Part shown: piece by piece, positions 32,406 to 41,844 of the stretch | Position numbering within the stretch: the first letter of the stretch is position 1 | Layout of the letters: each line of letters opens with the position of its first letter | Assembly: GCA_014802265.1 (NCBI GenBank) | Contig: JAAVCP010000023.1 | Location: 1 to 64,000, forward strand | Reading direction: 5' to 3' | DNA from: Bacteroides sp. | GTDB taxonomy: Bacteria; Bacteroidota; Bacteroidia; Bacteroidales; Muribaculaceae | DNA: 64,000 bases | Notes under the pieces: model-generated | The model's input: the letters and a program-made list of their open reading frames with translations, nothing else | What the model was told of the DNA's origin: nothing | Databases searched by the model: none | Translations under genes and position numbers: made by a program

Positions 32406-33521
32406 ATGGAAATTAACGAAAAACAGATAACCGTTACATCCCCCCTACTGCCTGACCTTGGGGAACTCAATAATCTGCTCAAGGAAATATGGACAGCAAA
32501 GTGGATTACAAACAACGGCTCATTCCACAGAAGGCTTGAGAAAGAACTTGCCTCCTACCTAAAGGTGCCCTACCTTAGCCTCTTCACCAATGGGACCCTC
32601 CCACTGATCACGGCACTTCAGGCTCTCAGAATAACAGGCGAGGTCATTACGACACCTTACAGTTTCGTAGCTACGACACATTCTCTTTGGTGGAACGGTA
32701 TAAAGCCTGTGTTCGTTGACATCGATCCCTCAAACTGCGGAATCGACCCTAATAAGATTGAGGCTGCCATAACACCTAAGACTACTGCCATAATGCCCGT
32801 GCACTGCTATGGGAAACCTTGTGACACCAAAGCCATACAGGAGATTGCCGACAAATACGGCCTTAAGGTAATATACGACGCAGCCCACGCATTCGGCGTT
32901 GAGGTTGACGGTGAGTCAATCCTGAATGCCGGCGATATCTCCACGCTCTCCTTCCATGCCACAAAGGTCTACAACACAATTGAGGGGGGAGCAATGGTGA
33001 TAAGGGACGAGCAGACCAAGAAGCGTATTGACTACCTCAAGAACTTCGGATTCGCCGGCGAGACAACTGTCGTCGCACCCGGCATAAACTCCAAGATGGA
33101 TGAGGTGAGGGCAGCATACGGTATTCTCAATCTCAAGCAGGTTGACGCTGCCATATCCGCACGCCGTAAGGTTGCCAACCGTTACCGAGAGTCACTGCGT
33201 GACGTGGTGGGGATAACATTCTTTGACGACATGCCGGGAGTACGACACAACTACAGCTACTTCCCCATCTTTATTGACGCGGAGAAGTTCGGAAGGACAC
33301 GTGACCAGCTATATCAAGAGATGAAAGATGCCAATGTTCTCGGCAGACGTTACTTCTACCCGCTGATCAGTGAGTTCTCAACTTACCGGGGACTCCCCTC
33401 AGCAACCCGCGAGAATCTGCCCGAGGCATATAAAATAGCCGACAGCGTGCTTTGCCTCCCAATGCACCACGACCTTTCGGAAGGTGATGTTGACCGGGTG
33501 CTTAACTTCTTCCATAAATGA
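32406..33521 (+). CDS. DegT/DnrJ/EryC1/StrS-family PLP aminotransferase
   Basis: This 371-residue protein has the sugar aminotransferase layout: KWITNNGSFHRRLEKELASY, SLFTNGTLPL, TTPYSFVATTHS, YDAAHAFGVE with the PLP-binding Asp, and LSFHATKVYNTIEGG with the Schiff-base Lys. Enzymes of this group (VioA/FdtB-like) convert 4-keto or 3-keto nucleotide sugars into amino sugars. It overlaps the ATP-grasp gene by 4 bp, so amino transfer and a following ligation may act on the same sugar. The exact substrate cannot be read. Confidence 0.85.
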   Translation: MEINEKQITVTSPLLPDLGELNNLLKEIWTAKWITNNGSFHRRLEKELASYLKVPYLSLFTNGTLPLITALQALRITGEVITTPYSFVATTHSLWWNGIKPVFVDIDPSNCGIDPNKIEAAITPKTTAIMPVHCYGKPCDTKAIQEIADKYGLKVIYDAAHAFGVEVDGESILNAGDISTLSFHATKVYNTIEGGAMVIRDEQTKKRIDYLKNFGFAGETTVVAPGINSKMDEVRAAYGILNLKQVDAAISARRKVANRYRESLRDVVGITFFDDMPGVRHNYSYFPIFIDAEKFGRTRDQLYQEMKDANVLGRRYFYPLISEFSTYRGLPSATRENLPEAYKIADSVLCLPMHHDLSEGDVDRVLNFFHK

Positions 33522-34729
33522 GTCCTAAGAGAAAAATACTGATGCTTGGCGGGTCGGCACAGCAGGTTCCCGCAATACAGGCTGCCAAGGACATGGGTTA
33601 TCACACTGTCCTTATAGATTATCTCCCGGATAATCCGGGACAGCACGTTGCTGACAAATGGTATCAGGAAAGCACCACTGACATTGAAGAGGTATACCGA
33701 ATAGCAAAGGAGGAACAGGTCAGCGGAATATTGCCATATGCATCAGATCCGGCTGCTTTACCAGCAGCAATTGTCGCTGAGCGCTTAGGATTGCCCACAA
33801 ATCCCCCAAAGTCAGTTGAGATCTTGGGGGTAAAACACAAGTTCAGAAGATTTCTTCAGGAGAATGGATTTCCATGTCCCAACACATACACCTTTTCCCC
33901 TGACACTCCAATCGAAGAAGTACGACAAGATCTTGAACACCTCAAATTCCCTATTGTGATAAAGCCCACTGACTCTTCCGGCTCTAAGGGGGTGACATTC
34001 CTTAAAGACCTGACCAGTTTACAAGATGCAATAGGACATGCCCGTAAGTATTCACGCAACAGGATACTTATTGCCGAGGAGTTTATTGAGAGGGGATTTC
34101 CCTATGTCATTGGGGGTGACATATTCGTTGAGAATGGAAAGATAGTTCTATATGGAGATATGGCGTGCCTGCGTGACGACAATGGGAAAGGTCTTATACC
34201 CATCGGCAAAAAAAAACCACATGGTCTTAACGAACTTCAAGCTAATATGCTGCATAATGAGTTGCAAAGGCTCATTAATAAACTGGGAATAAGAAACGGT
34301 GAACTCAACATTGAACTCATCATTGACAAGGGAGACAGACCACACTTCCTTGAGCTTGGTCCACGTGCCGGTGGCAATATGATACCCATTCAGCTTTCCG
34401 ATGCCTTTGATGTGGACTTAATCAGAGCCAATGTTGCGGCAGCCTTGGGTGAGCCTATAAACTTGAATCCCATTGAGCCGAAGGAATGCTTCATGACATA
34501 CGTCCTTCACAGTAATGAGACCGGTATTTACAAAGGGGTTGAATACTCCAGGGAGATTGAACCATACATCTACCGCAGGGTACACTACAAGAGTGAGGGT
34601 GACACCGTGGAGGCATTCGATGGTGCAGGGAAAGCCCTCGGGATAGTGTTTATGCGCTTCCCTGACAAAATAGCCATGGAACACATCCAAAGTAAACTGA
34701 ACCAGCATATACGGCCAGTATTGAAATGA
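33518..34729 (+). CDS. ATP-grasp ligase (biotin carboxylase/CarB-like) of the capsule locus
   Basis: The N-terminal pre-ATP-grasp domain (ILMLGGSAQQVPAIQAAKDM) is followed by the ATP-grasp fold: FPIVIKPTDSSGSKGV as phosphate loop, ILIAEEFIERGFPYVIGG, and LELGPRAGGNMIP with metal-binding residues. The 403-residue length fits stand-alone amide ligases that join an amino acid or carboxylic acid to an amine. Its start overlaps the aminotransferase and its stop overlaps the next PLP enzyme (both 4 bp). A role in attaching an acyl or aminoacyl group to an amino sugar is inferred from this position. Confidence 0.82.
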   Translation: MSPKRKILMLGGSAQQVPAIQAAKDMGYHTVLIDYLPDNPGQHVADKWYQESTTDIEEVYRIAKEEQVSGILPYASDPAALPAAIVAERLGLPTNPPKSVEILGVKHKFRRFLQENGFPCPNTYTFSPDTPIEEVRQDLEHLKFPIVIKPTDSSGSKGVTFLKDLTSLQDAIGHARKYSRNRILIAEEFIERGFPYVIGGDIFVENGKIVLYGDMACLRDDNGKGLIPIGKKKPHGLNELQANMLHNELQRLINKLGIRNGELNIELIIDKGDRPHFLELGPRAGGNMIPIQLSDAFDVDLIRANVAAALGEPINLNPIEPKECFMTYVLHSNETGIYKGVEYSREIEPYIYRRVHYKSEGDTVEAFDGAGKALGIVFMRFPDKIAMEHIQSKLNQHIRPVLK

Positions 34730-35691
34730 AAGAGATAGGAGGCTACTTTGAACTGGAACTCCCCTTACCTGACTTTTCACAAATCCCAGAAGGGGTGATG
34801 GTAAACTCCGGCAGACATGCCCTGGAGTATATCCTACGGTCATTTGGTGGCAGCGTAAGGCGTGTATGGCTCCCGTATTATACATGCGATGTGGTGTTGC
34901 AGCCGATAAAACGACTTGGCCTTGATTATATGTTCTATCATGTCAATGAGAATCTTGAACTGGCTGAATACCCCGAATTAACAGACGGAGACTATATAAT
35001 AGTCAACAACTATTTCGGTATAAAGGATAAGTACATAAGCGAAATGGCTCACAGGTATGGTGAGCGCCTCATCGTTGACAATGCACAGGCATGGTATTGT
35101 AAGCCTAGCCACAAGGTCAATTATATCTACAGTCCCCGGAAATTCTTCGGTTTGCCAGATGGAGGCATAGCCATAGGTACTTTTAATTATAGCACCACAC
35201 TACCCAAAGGCTACTCCGCTAGCCGTTGCAGTCATTTGCTAAGAAGAATTGACGAGGGGGCAGCAGCAGGGTATGATAATTTTAGAGCTAATTCAATGAC
35301 ATTGCATGAGGAACCGCTTACAAGGATGTCTCATCTTACAAGTCGACTGCTGGCTACTATAGATTTTGAACGAGTAAAAAATAAGAGACGCTTAAACTTT
35401 GAGATATTACAGGAATCGTTAGTGAAGACAAACCAGCTTATTATACCTCCAATAAATGAGTTTGCTTGTGCAATGGTCTATCCATACATGACCTCTAATC
35501 CCAGCCTACGCTCAAAACTGATTGCAAATAAAATCTTTGTAGCCACATATTGGCCCAACGTACTGAATTGGTGTAATCCCACTTCTATGGAATATCGTTT
35601 TTCAGAGGAGATGATACCACTTCCGATTGATCAGCGATATGACCAGAAAGATATCAAAAGCATTATTCATGTAATCAATAAGTTTATATAA
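34726..35691 (+). CDS. Divergent PLP-dependent aminotransferase-like protein
   Basis: The fold type I pattern is visible: GVMVNSGRHALEYILRSF, VWLPYYTCDVVLQPI, LIVDNAQAWYC with the Asp that contacts PLP, and YSPRKFFGLPDGGIA with a Lys in the Schiff-base position. It is shorter (321 residues) and more divergent than ordinary DegT enzymes. Similar genes, annotated as DegT-like hypothetical proteins, occur in O-antigen loci. It is translationally coupled to the ATP-grasp gene, and a GNAT gene follows after 8 bp. Activity is likely but the substrate is unknown. Confidence 0.7.
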   Translation: MKEIGGYFELELPLPDFSQIPEGVMVNSGRHALEYILRSFGGSVRRVWLPYYTCDVVLQPIKRLGLDYMFYHVNENLELAEYPELTDGDYIIVNNYFGIKDKYISEMAHRYGERLIVDNAQAWYCKPSHKVNYIYSPRKFFGLPDGGIAIGTFNYSTTLPKGYSASRCSHLLRRIDEGAAAGYDNFRANSMTLHEEPLTRMSHLTSRLLATIDFERVKNKRRLNFEILQESLVKTNQLIIPPINEFACAMVYPYMTSNPSLRSKLIANKIFVATYWPNVLNWCNPTSMEYRFSEEMIPLPIDQRYDQKDIKSIIHVINKFI

Positions 35692-35699
35692 TTTATATA

Positions 35700-36266
35700 A
35701 TGAGACAGAGAGTATACCTTAGGGCCCTGAACCCTGATGATTATCAGACTTCTTATAAATGGCGTAATGATCCCGAAATTCAAAAGATGGTCGGTGGACA
35801 TAGCCATTTTGTATCCATTGAGACTGAGCGTCAATGGGTGCAGAATGTCATGAACTCAAAGGACAAAATCGTTTTAGCAATATGTCTGTGTGAGAACGAT
35901 AAATATATCGGTAACGCAATGTTACAAGAGATTGACTGGATAAACCGCACGGCTCATGCCCCAGTAATGATTGGGGACAAAACGGAATGGCATAAAGGAT
36001 ATGCCATGGAAGCACGTATGCTAATGCTAAAATTTGCTTTTGAAGAGCGCAATCTACGTAGAATATTTGCCTATATTCTTGAAAGCAACTTACCATCTAT
36101 CAAGCTACAGGAACGTTGTGGGTTTAAAAAGGAAGGGGTACTCCGTGAATCTGTATATAAAAATGGTAGATACCATAACCAGGTCATAATGGGGTTATTA
36201 AAGCACGAATTCTATGAAGCCTATAATAAATATTTAGAAAAATACTCAACAAAATCACCTATCTAA
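35700..36266 (+). CDS. GNAT-family N-acetyltransferase (RimJ/PseH-like)
   Basis: The 188-residue protein starts RVYLRALNPDDYQTSYKWRN, the N-terminal strand and helix of the RimJ/RimL/PseH group, and has IGNAMLQEIDWINRTAHAPV, WHKGYAMEARMLMLKFAFEE (acetyl-CoA loop and helix) and NLPSIKLQERCGFKKEGVL, the conserved C-terminal block. In a capsule locus behind aminotransferases it probably acetylates an amino sugar. It ends the GC-richer cassette; a perfect palindrome follows. Confidence 0.85.
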   Translation: MRQRVYLRALNPDDYQTSYKWRNDPEIQKMVGGHSHFVSIETERQWVQNVMNSKDKIVLAICLCENDKYIGNAMLQEIDWINRTAHAPVMIGDKTEWHKGYAMEARMLMLKFAFEERNLRRIFAYILESNLPSIKLQERCGFKKEGVLRESVYKNGRYHNQVIMGLLKHEFYEAYNKYLEKYSTKSPI

Positions 36267-36289
36267 ATATAATTTTCTAAGATTTTAAA

Positions 36290-36331
36290 ATGGAGTTATA
36301 ATTATCGTAATTACGATAATTATAACTCCAT
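36290..36331. terminator. Perfect 42-nt palindrome after the GNAT gene
   Basis: ATGGAGTTATAATTATCGTAA (arm of 21 nt, 36290-36310, given here in two parts: ATGGAGTTATA and ATTATCGTAA) is followed immediately by its exact reverse complement (36311-36331) with no loop base. Preceded by a T/A-rich run, it may act as a terminator or mRNA-stabilising hairpin at the boundary to the AT-rich part of the locus. No T run follows. Confidence 0.6.
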
Positions 36332-36436
36332 AGAATATGCCTGAGTTAAATATCATGATACTTTGTAAGCTCCCCTATAGAGAATCTTAATAGTTGCTTA
36401 CAGAATTGATGAATAAAAAATTTATTAATTTCAGTA

Positions 36437-37489
36437 ATGAAAGAAACTCATTCAATAATAACTCAAATAAATTATATTAAGAAAAGGTGCCGGGATATAA
36501 AACCTCTTGTTGTAATCCGCTGTATTACATATAATCACGAAAAATACATTCGTGATGCTCTTGAGGGCTTTGTGATGCAGAAAGCTGATTTTCACTATGT
36601 GGCCATAGTTCATGACGATGCCTCTACCGATAGCACCCCTGCAATTATTCAAGAGTATGCAGACAGATATCCAGATATAATTTTTCCAATTTTTGAATTA
36701 GAAAATCAATATTCTAAGCATAACGGATCGTTGAGAAAGATTATGAATGAGGCTTGTGATACCACAGAAGCAAAATACATTGCAATTTGTGAAGGAGATG
36801 ACTATTGGACTGACCCTTTAAAATTACAAAAACAGGTTAATTTTCTTGAAACTCATCCAGATTATAGTGCTTGTTTAACTAAATTTATTTCCTATAATGA
36901 GGTAATTCAAAAAAAATATGCTCTTATTGGAGAAGATTATTCATCTTTAAGAGATATGCTATGGAAAGATCTTCAATTCGGTACAGCAACCCTAGTATTA
37001 ATAAGATCTCTATATAATAAATATTATACGGAAACCTCCCCAGAGAATAAAAATTGGCTTATGGGAGATAAGCCATTAGTACTTTATATGGCTGCACATG
37101 GAAAAGTTAAAACATTAGGAGATTGTACTGCAGTATATAGAATATTAGAAACTTCAGCTAGTCATTCACTTGATATCAATCTCCAATTAAAGCGTGCACG
37201 AAATACAATTGATATTTATCATTATTTCGCTAATAAATATTTAGAGAATAATAAAATCTTAAACGATAAAATTGAAGGAGGTTATATTTATCGAGCATAT
37301 TTAATATATAGGAAAAATAATTTACCTATTCCAAAAGATTTAAAAGAGAAAATATATATTTATACTGGCAAATATTATAAAGTACATATAGTAAATATTT
37401 TATTACATTTTCCGTTCTTACAAGGAATAGTTTATTATCTTGCAAATCTAAAGAATCGGATTCAAAGTATGAAAGTAAAGATAAAATAA
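36437..37489 (+). CDS. Family 2 glycosyltransferase
   Basis: GT-A fold signatures: PLVVIRCITYNHEKYIRDAL at the start, AIVHDDASTDSTPAIIQEYA, and AICEGDDYWTDPLKLQKQV with the D-D metal site. The 350-residue protein has no membrane helix and should act at the cytoplasmic face on the lipid-linked repeat unit. The sugar is unknown. It is strongly AT-rich compared with the genes before 36.2 kb, marking the start of the exchanged central part. Confidence 0.87.
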   Translation: MKETHSIITQINYIKKRCRDIKPLVVIRCITYNHEKYIRDALEGFVMQKADFHYVAIVHDDASTDSTPAIIQEYADRYPDIIFPIFELENQYSKHNGSLRKIMNEACDTTEAKYIAICEGDDYWTDPLKLQKQVNFLETHPDYSACLTKFISYNEVIQKKYALIGEDYSSLRDMLWKDLQFGTATLVLIRSLYNKYYTETSPENKNWLMGDKPLVLYMAAHGKVKTLGDCTAVYRILETSASHSLDINLQLKRARNTIDIYHYFANKYLENNKILNDKIEGGYIYRAYLIYRKNNLPIPKDLKEKIYIYTGKYYKVHIVNILLHFPFLQGIVYYLANLKNRIQSMKVKIK

Positions 37490-37526
37490 TATATAATATA
37501 ATCTTATATATATACTTCTAATAAAT

Positions 37527-38561
37527 ATGTATATTATACCTAAACATTCTAAAACAATTGATCTAATAAGAGGAGTTTCTGCAATATTAATAGTTCTGTA
37601 TCACTATACCTATCGTTATAATCAGAATCCTTATATAATAGGAACACATACTGAGACAAATTGGTCCTTTACCATAAATTGGGGGTATGGTGCCGTTGTG
37701 ACATTCTTTATTATTTCTGGATATCTCTTTTCTAAATACTTAAATAACACAGATATCATAGTTAATAAATTTCTAAAGAAAAGGCTTTGGCGTCTTTATC
37801 CTACTTTCTGGTTTTGTATGACAATAACTACTATTGTATTACATATAATTTTTCAAGAAGCAAAAGTCACTATATATGAATATCTCATAAATCTTACCAT
37901 GATGCCTGGTATGTTTAAGATAAAATTCATTGATGGAGCATATTGGACAATGGCTTATGAAATAAAATTTGCAATATTATATTCAATAATACTAATGATT
38001 AGAAATATCTATCTTAGAAAGACATTACTTATTTCTTGGATTATTATTTCTATCATTTCTTCATTATGGATAACTAGCGATAATTATTTTTTTAAATTTT
38101 TAAGAGTATTTTTAATAGTAGATTGGATACAAGTATTTATTATTGGAATATGTATATATCAATTACAATTAAAAAATAGAGCGTTCTACTATATTTTACT
38201 TCTACTCTGCTTTGTTAACCAATTATTATGGTTATATTCTTATGTTCATTGGATCTTTTTACTAATAACAATATTAATACTTATATTTCTACCAAATATT
38301 GAAAAACTCAATATTCCAAATTATATCTATAAACCTTTAGAATTTATAGCATTAATTAGTTATCCATTATATCTATTACATCAGATGATAGGATTTGCAA
38401 TTATCAAATATTTTCAACAAATTGGATTAATTAAAGAATTTTGGATATTTATACCAATATCTATCTCAATAATCCTAGCCTACTTAGTCCATAGATTTGT
38501 AGAACTGCCCACTTCACGAATGGATTTTAAATTTTGGCCGAAATTATATAATCGTAATTAG
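37527..38561 (+). CDS. Acyltransferase family 3 (OafA-like) membrane protein
   Basis: The 344-residue protein has about ten membrane helices. TIDLIRGVSAILIVLYHYTY holds the family's R-G-x-A and catalytic His, and GYGAVVTFFIISGYLFSKYL the second conserved block. Acyltransferase-3 proteins add acetyl or other acyl groups to polysaccharide at the periplasmic side. It lies 37 bp after the glycosyltransferase and before wzy. AT-rich. Confidence 0.88.
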   Translation: MYIIPKHSKTIDLIRGVSAILIVLYHYTYRYNQNPYIIGTHTETNWSFTINWGYGAVVTFFIISGYLFSKYLNNTDIIVNKFLKKRLWRLYPTFWFCMTITTIVLHIIFQEAKVTIYEYLINLTMMPGMFKIKFIDGAYWTMAYEIKFAILYSIILMIRNIYLRKTLLISWIIISIISSLWITSDNYFFKFLRVFLIVDWIQVFIIGICIYQLQLKNRAFYYILLLLCFVNQLLWLYSYVHWIFLLITILILIFLPNIEKLNIPNYIYKPLEFIALISYPLYLLHQMIGFAIIKYFQQIGLIKEFWIFIPISISIILAYLVHRFVELPTSRMDFKFWPKLYNRN

Positions 38562-38569
38562 TACACATC

Positions 38570-39760
38570 ATGACGAAGATAATATATATGATATTTATAG
38601 GATCTATAATGGTCGGAAATGGACTGTATTTTGGACCATGCACACTTCGTCAATATGGAGCAATATATTTTTTTATAAATATTATTCAAAATTTTAATAA
38701 AATAAAGGAATATATTCATTTGCTACCGATATATTGTATTTTTATTATTATGTATGGTATTAGTTCTATTATGAGTGGTACATTAATAGTCTTTATGAGA
38801 CAATTAATTGCCTTATATTTAGTATCTATAGTTGGATATCTATCAACGATCATAATTTTAAAAAAATATAATACATTAAATTACTTCCTTGATAGTTTCA
38901 TAATAGTTGGATTAATAAATTGTAGTATAACTATTCTTCAGTATTTTGGTATAGGTATTTCATATGTTATTGGTGGGATATTTGTAGACTTAAATGATCC
39001 AGTAAAAGTAGCCCAGCTAACAAGAATAATGGACGGGGATCATTCAAATCTTATGGGTATTATGGGCGACATTGTATATAATGGATATTATAGTATGATT
39101 CTACCTTTCATTTTACTAATTAGATTAAAAAATAAAAATTCTATAGTTCAAATAATTTCTGTTTTAATATCATTAATTTCTCTATTTATGGTTGGGGAAC
39201 GGAGCTGTTTTGGAATTACCCTCTTACTTCTCTCTCTCTATATATATAGAGAATATAGAAAAACAATACTATTTAAAATTACATGTGTTGGGATATTTAT
39301 TTCATTATTATTTTTTATTTCTGATTTTATTGGAAGTGATATCATACAAGAAAGCCGTTGGGTAGGTGAGAAATCTACCGTAAGAGATGATATAAATAGC
39401 GCTATACTACCTTTCATCTTTTCTCATCTATTATTTGGGGGATTGGCAAGTTTTATCAAATTAACACATTTCCCTCCTCACAATGTAATTGCCTCAGGAT
39501 TTATCTATGCTGGTATTATTGGAGGTAGCTGTATTATATATATATTATTTAGACAGGCAGAAATTACATATCGATTAATCAAGAGGCATCAAAATATGCT
39601 AATAAGTCTCGCCTTTGCAGCTTATACCCTGAATGGGTTGTTTCATAATCCTGCAATTGTTACAGGAGATGCTATGGTTTGGATTCTATGGGGAATGGTT
39701 ATTTACTCGTATAAAACATATAGGTATAAAATAACATGTCAATTGAAAACTATCCATTAA
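38570..39760 (+). CDS. O-antigen/capsule polymerase-like (Wzy) membrane protein
   Basis: The 396 residues form about ten to twelve membrane helices with a large loop before the end, and HFPPHNVIASGFIYAGIIGG resembles the conserved PHN block of Wzy/O-antigen ligase proteins. Sequence similarity in this family is low, so the call rests on topology, this motif and context (between acyltransferase and glycosyltransferases, one per locus). Its 3' end overlaps the next gene by 25 bp. Confidence 0.75.
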   Translation: MTKIIYMIFIGSIMVGNGLYFGPCTLRQYGAIYFFINIIQNFNKIKEYIHLLPIYCIFIIMYGISSIMSGTLIVFMRQLIALYLVSIVGYLSTIIILKKYNTLNYFLDSFIIVGLINCSITILQYFGIGISYVIGGIFVDLNDPVKVAQLTRIMDGDHSNLMGIMGDIVYNGYYSMILPFILLIRLKNKNSIVQIISVLISLISLFMVGERSCFGITLLLLSLYIYREYRKTILFKITCVGIFISLLFFISDFIGSDIIQESRWVGEKSTVRDDINSAILPFIFSHLLFGGLASFIKLTHFPPHNVIASGFIYAGIIGGSCIIYILFRQAEITYRLIKRHQNMLISLAFAAYTLNGLFHNPAIVTGDAMVWILWGMVIYSYKTYRYKITCQLKTIH

Positions 39761-40740
39761 TTTCAGTAATTATTCCTGTATATAACGCTGAAAAATATCT
39801 AAAACGCTGTGTAAATAGTGTATTGGCCCAGACCTATCCCAATATAGAGATAATTCTTATAAACGATGGTTCAACCGATAATAGTCAGACTATTTGTGAG
39901 GAATATTCAAGACTCTTCCCTTCTATAAAATCTTTGAATAAAAATAATGGTGGTCAAAGTTCAGCCCGTAATGTAGGACTAAATTCTGCTAAGGGAGAAT
40001 ATATAGGTTTTATCGACAGTGATGACTGGATTGCGCCTGACATGTATATGACCCTATATATTCTCATTATGAATAATAAGGCTGATGGAGCACAAATTGA
40101 TATCATATTGGCAAGCGATCAAAGTACTATCCACAATGAACAAAAGGAAGAAATAGAGACTATTACTGGAAGAGAAAATATATTACAATACTATCTTGAT
40201 GCTGGTACAAGGCGTTCAGGAGAATATTCTGTTTGCCGATGTCTATTCCCATCCTATATATGCAAAAAATATTCATTCCGAGAAGGAAAAGTGAATGAAG
40301 ACATTGATTACAAATATAAAATTTTAAGTGAATGTAATAGATTTGTAGTAAGTAATAAAGTAAAATATTATTATTTCCAATCAGGAAATAGTACAACTAC
40401 AGGTATTCTTAAGAAACGTGACTTTGATCTCTTTGAAGCTGCAGGTATTTTAATGAGGCTCACAGAAAAGGAGAACAATAAGAAGATACAATTTCTTGGA
40501 AAAGTAAAATATGCCCGCACCCCCTTTTCTCTCCTATGTAGGATTGCATATTATGGCATAGACAACAACTGTGGTGATAGAAAGACAATAATCAAAAAAT
40601 TAACTTCCAATCACCGCCGTAATGTATTCATACTTTTAAAGGCTCCTCTTCCAATCAGTCGTAAAATCTTGGCAATAGCTCTCGCTATTAATTTTAAGTG
40701 CCTCAGTCTGCCAATTTCATTAATCAGAAAGGTGAGATGA
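39736..40740 (+). CDS. Family 2 glycosyltransferase
   Basis: PLISVIIPVYNAEKYLKRCV, EIILINDGSTDNSQTICEEY, GGQSSARNVGLNSAKGEYI and GFIDSDDWIAPDMYM are canonical GT2 motifs, with the DSDD metal site near residue 95. The 334-residue protein is cytoplasmic. It begins inside the end of wzy and overlaps the next glycosyltransferase by the ATGA arrangement, so the three are translationally coupled. AT-rich. Confidence 0.88.
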   Translation: MSIENYPLISVIIPVYNAEKYLKRCVNSVLAQTYPNIEIILINDGSTDNSQTICEEYSRLFPSIKSLNKNNGGQSSARNVGLNSAKGEYIGFIDSDDWIAPDMYMTLYILIMNNKADGAQIDIILASDQSTIHNEQKEEIETITGRENILQYYLDAGTRRSGEYSVCRCLFPSYICKKYSFREGKVNEDIDYKYKILSECNRFVVSNKVKYYYFQSGNSTTTGILKKRDFDLFEAAGILMRLTEKENNKKIQFLGKVKYARTPFSLLCRIAYYGIDNNCGDRKTIIKKLTSNHRRNVFILLKAPLPISRKILAIALAINFKCLSLPISLIRKVR

Positions 40741-41816
40741 GAATCGCTTGTATAGCCTATCTGCATGGCTTTGGAGGTGCAGAACGCCAGATAATCATAC
40801 TGGCAAATCAAATGGTCAACCGAGGGCATGAGGTTCATCTGATAATTTTAGCAGAAGAAAAACTATGCTATGAGCTTGACCAGCGTGTAGTCAAGCATTC
40901 ATTAGTTAAGGCTGAGCATGGAAATTACCTTACAAGAATTTTATCAAGAAGAAAAGCCTTAATTCGTAAACTATACGAACTTGGATGTAACATTGTTATT
41001 AATTTCAATTTTCAATCAGCATATTTTTCAGCATTCTCCAATAAAAAGAAGACGGGAAAAATATTATATTCCGAAAGAGGTGATCCAGGAGATAAAGAAT
41101 ATGGGGGAATAATGGGAATACTTAGGAAGCTGACTCTTCCACGAATTGATACATTCGTATTCCAAAGTAATGGAGCAAGAGATTATTTTAATGACCGATA
41201 CGTCACAAAGCATAGTATTGTAATCCCCAACGCATGCTTCATAGAAAAACAAAAGCCTTATGAAGGTCTAAGAGATAGGCGTATTGTGACTGTCGGGCGA
41301 TTGTCTCACCAGAAAAATCAAAAGATACTTATTGAAGCATTTTCAAAAATTGCCCATAAATATAAAGACTATAGTTTGGAACTATATGGTGACGGGGAAT
41401 TAAAAGACGAACTTTATGCTCTTTGCCATAAGCTTGGCTTATCAAAGGCAGTACACTTTATGGGAACTGTATCTGATATTGGAGAAAAAATTAAAAGTGC
41501 TAGTCTATTTGTTCTTAGTTCTGATTATGAGGGCATTCCAAATGCTCTGATTGAAGCTATGGCCTTAGGCTTACCCTGTATTAGTACTGACTGCAAGCCA
41601 GGAGGTGCACGCTTGTTAATCACTAATGGAAAAAATGGTATTATTACCCCTATTGGTTCTGCAGAAGCTCTATCTGAAGCTATTGATCAGGTATTATCCA
41701 ATCCCAAATTAGCAAAAAAAATAAGTATCAGTGCAATGCATATCACAGAAAAACTTTCCCCAACAAACATATATGATCAATGGGAGAATGTTCTCCGTAA
41801 AACATGTGAAAAATAA
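40737..41816 (+). CDS. Family 4 glycosyltransferase
   Basis: Start ATG 40737 overlaps the preceding stop (ATGA); a longer frame from 40698 is not needed. The protein (359 residues) has the GT4 layout: HGFGGAERQIIILANQM at the N-terminal domain, VGRLSHQKNQKILIEAF, and LSSDYEGIPNALIEAMALGL with the E-x7-E nucleotide-sugar motif. These are retaining transferases of the GT-B fold. The sugar added is unknown. Confidence 0.88.
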   Translation: MRIACIAYLHGFGGAERQIIILANQMVNRGHEVHLIILAEEKLCYELDQRVVKHSLVKAEHGNYLTRILSRRKALIRKLYELGCNIVINFNFQSAYFSAFSNKKKTGKILYSERGDPGDKEYGGIMGILRKLTLPRIDTFVFQSNGARDYFNDRYVTKHSIVIPNACFIEKQKPYEGLRDRRIVTVGRLSHQKNQKILIEAFSKIAHKYKDYSLELYGDGELKDELYALCHKLGLSKAVHFMGTVSDIGEKIKSASLFVLSSDYEGIPNALIEAMALGLPCISTDCKPGGARLLITNGKNGIITPIGSAEALSEAIDQVLSNPKLAKKISISAMHITEKLSPTNIYDQWENVLRKTCEK

Positions 41817-41844
41817 TTTGAACACATAAAGGGTTACCACTGAG

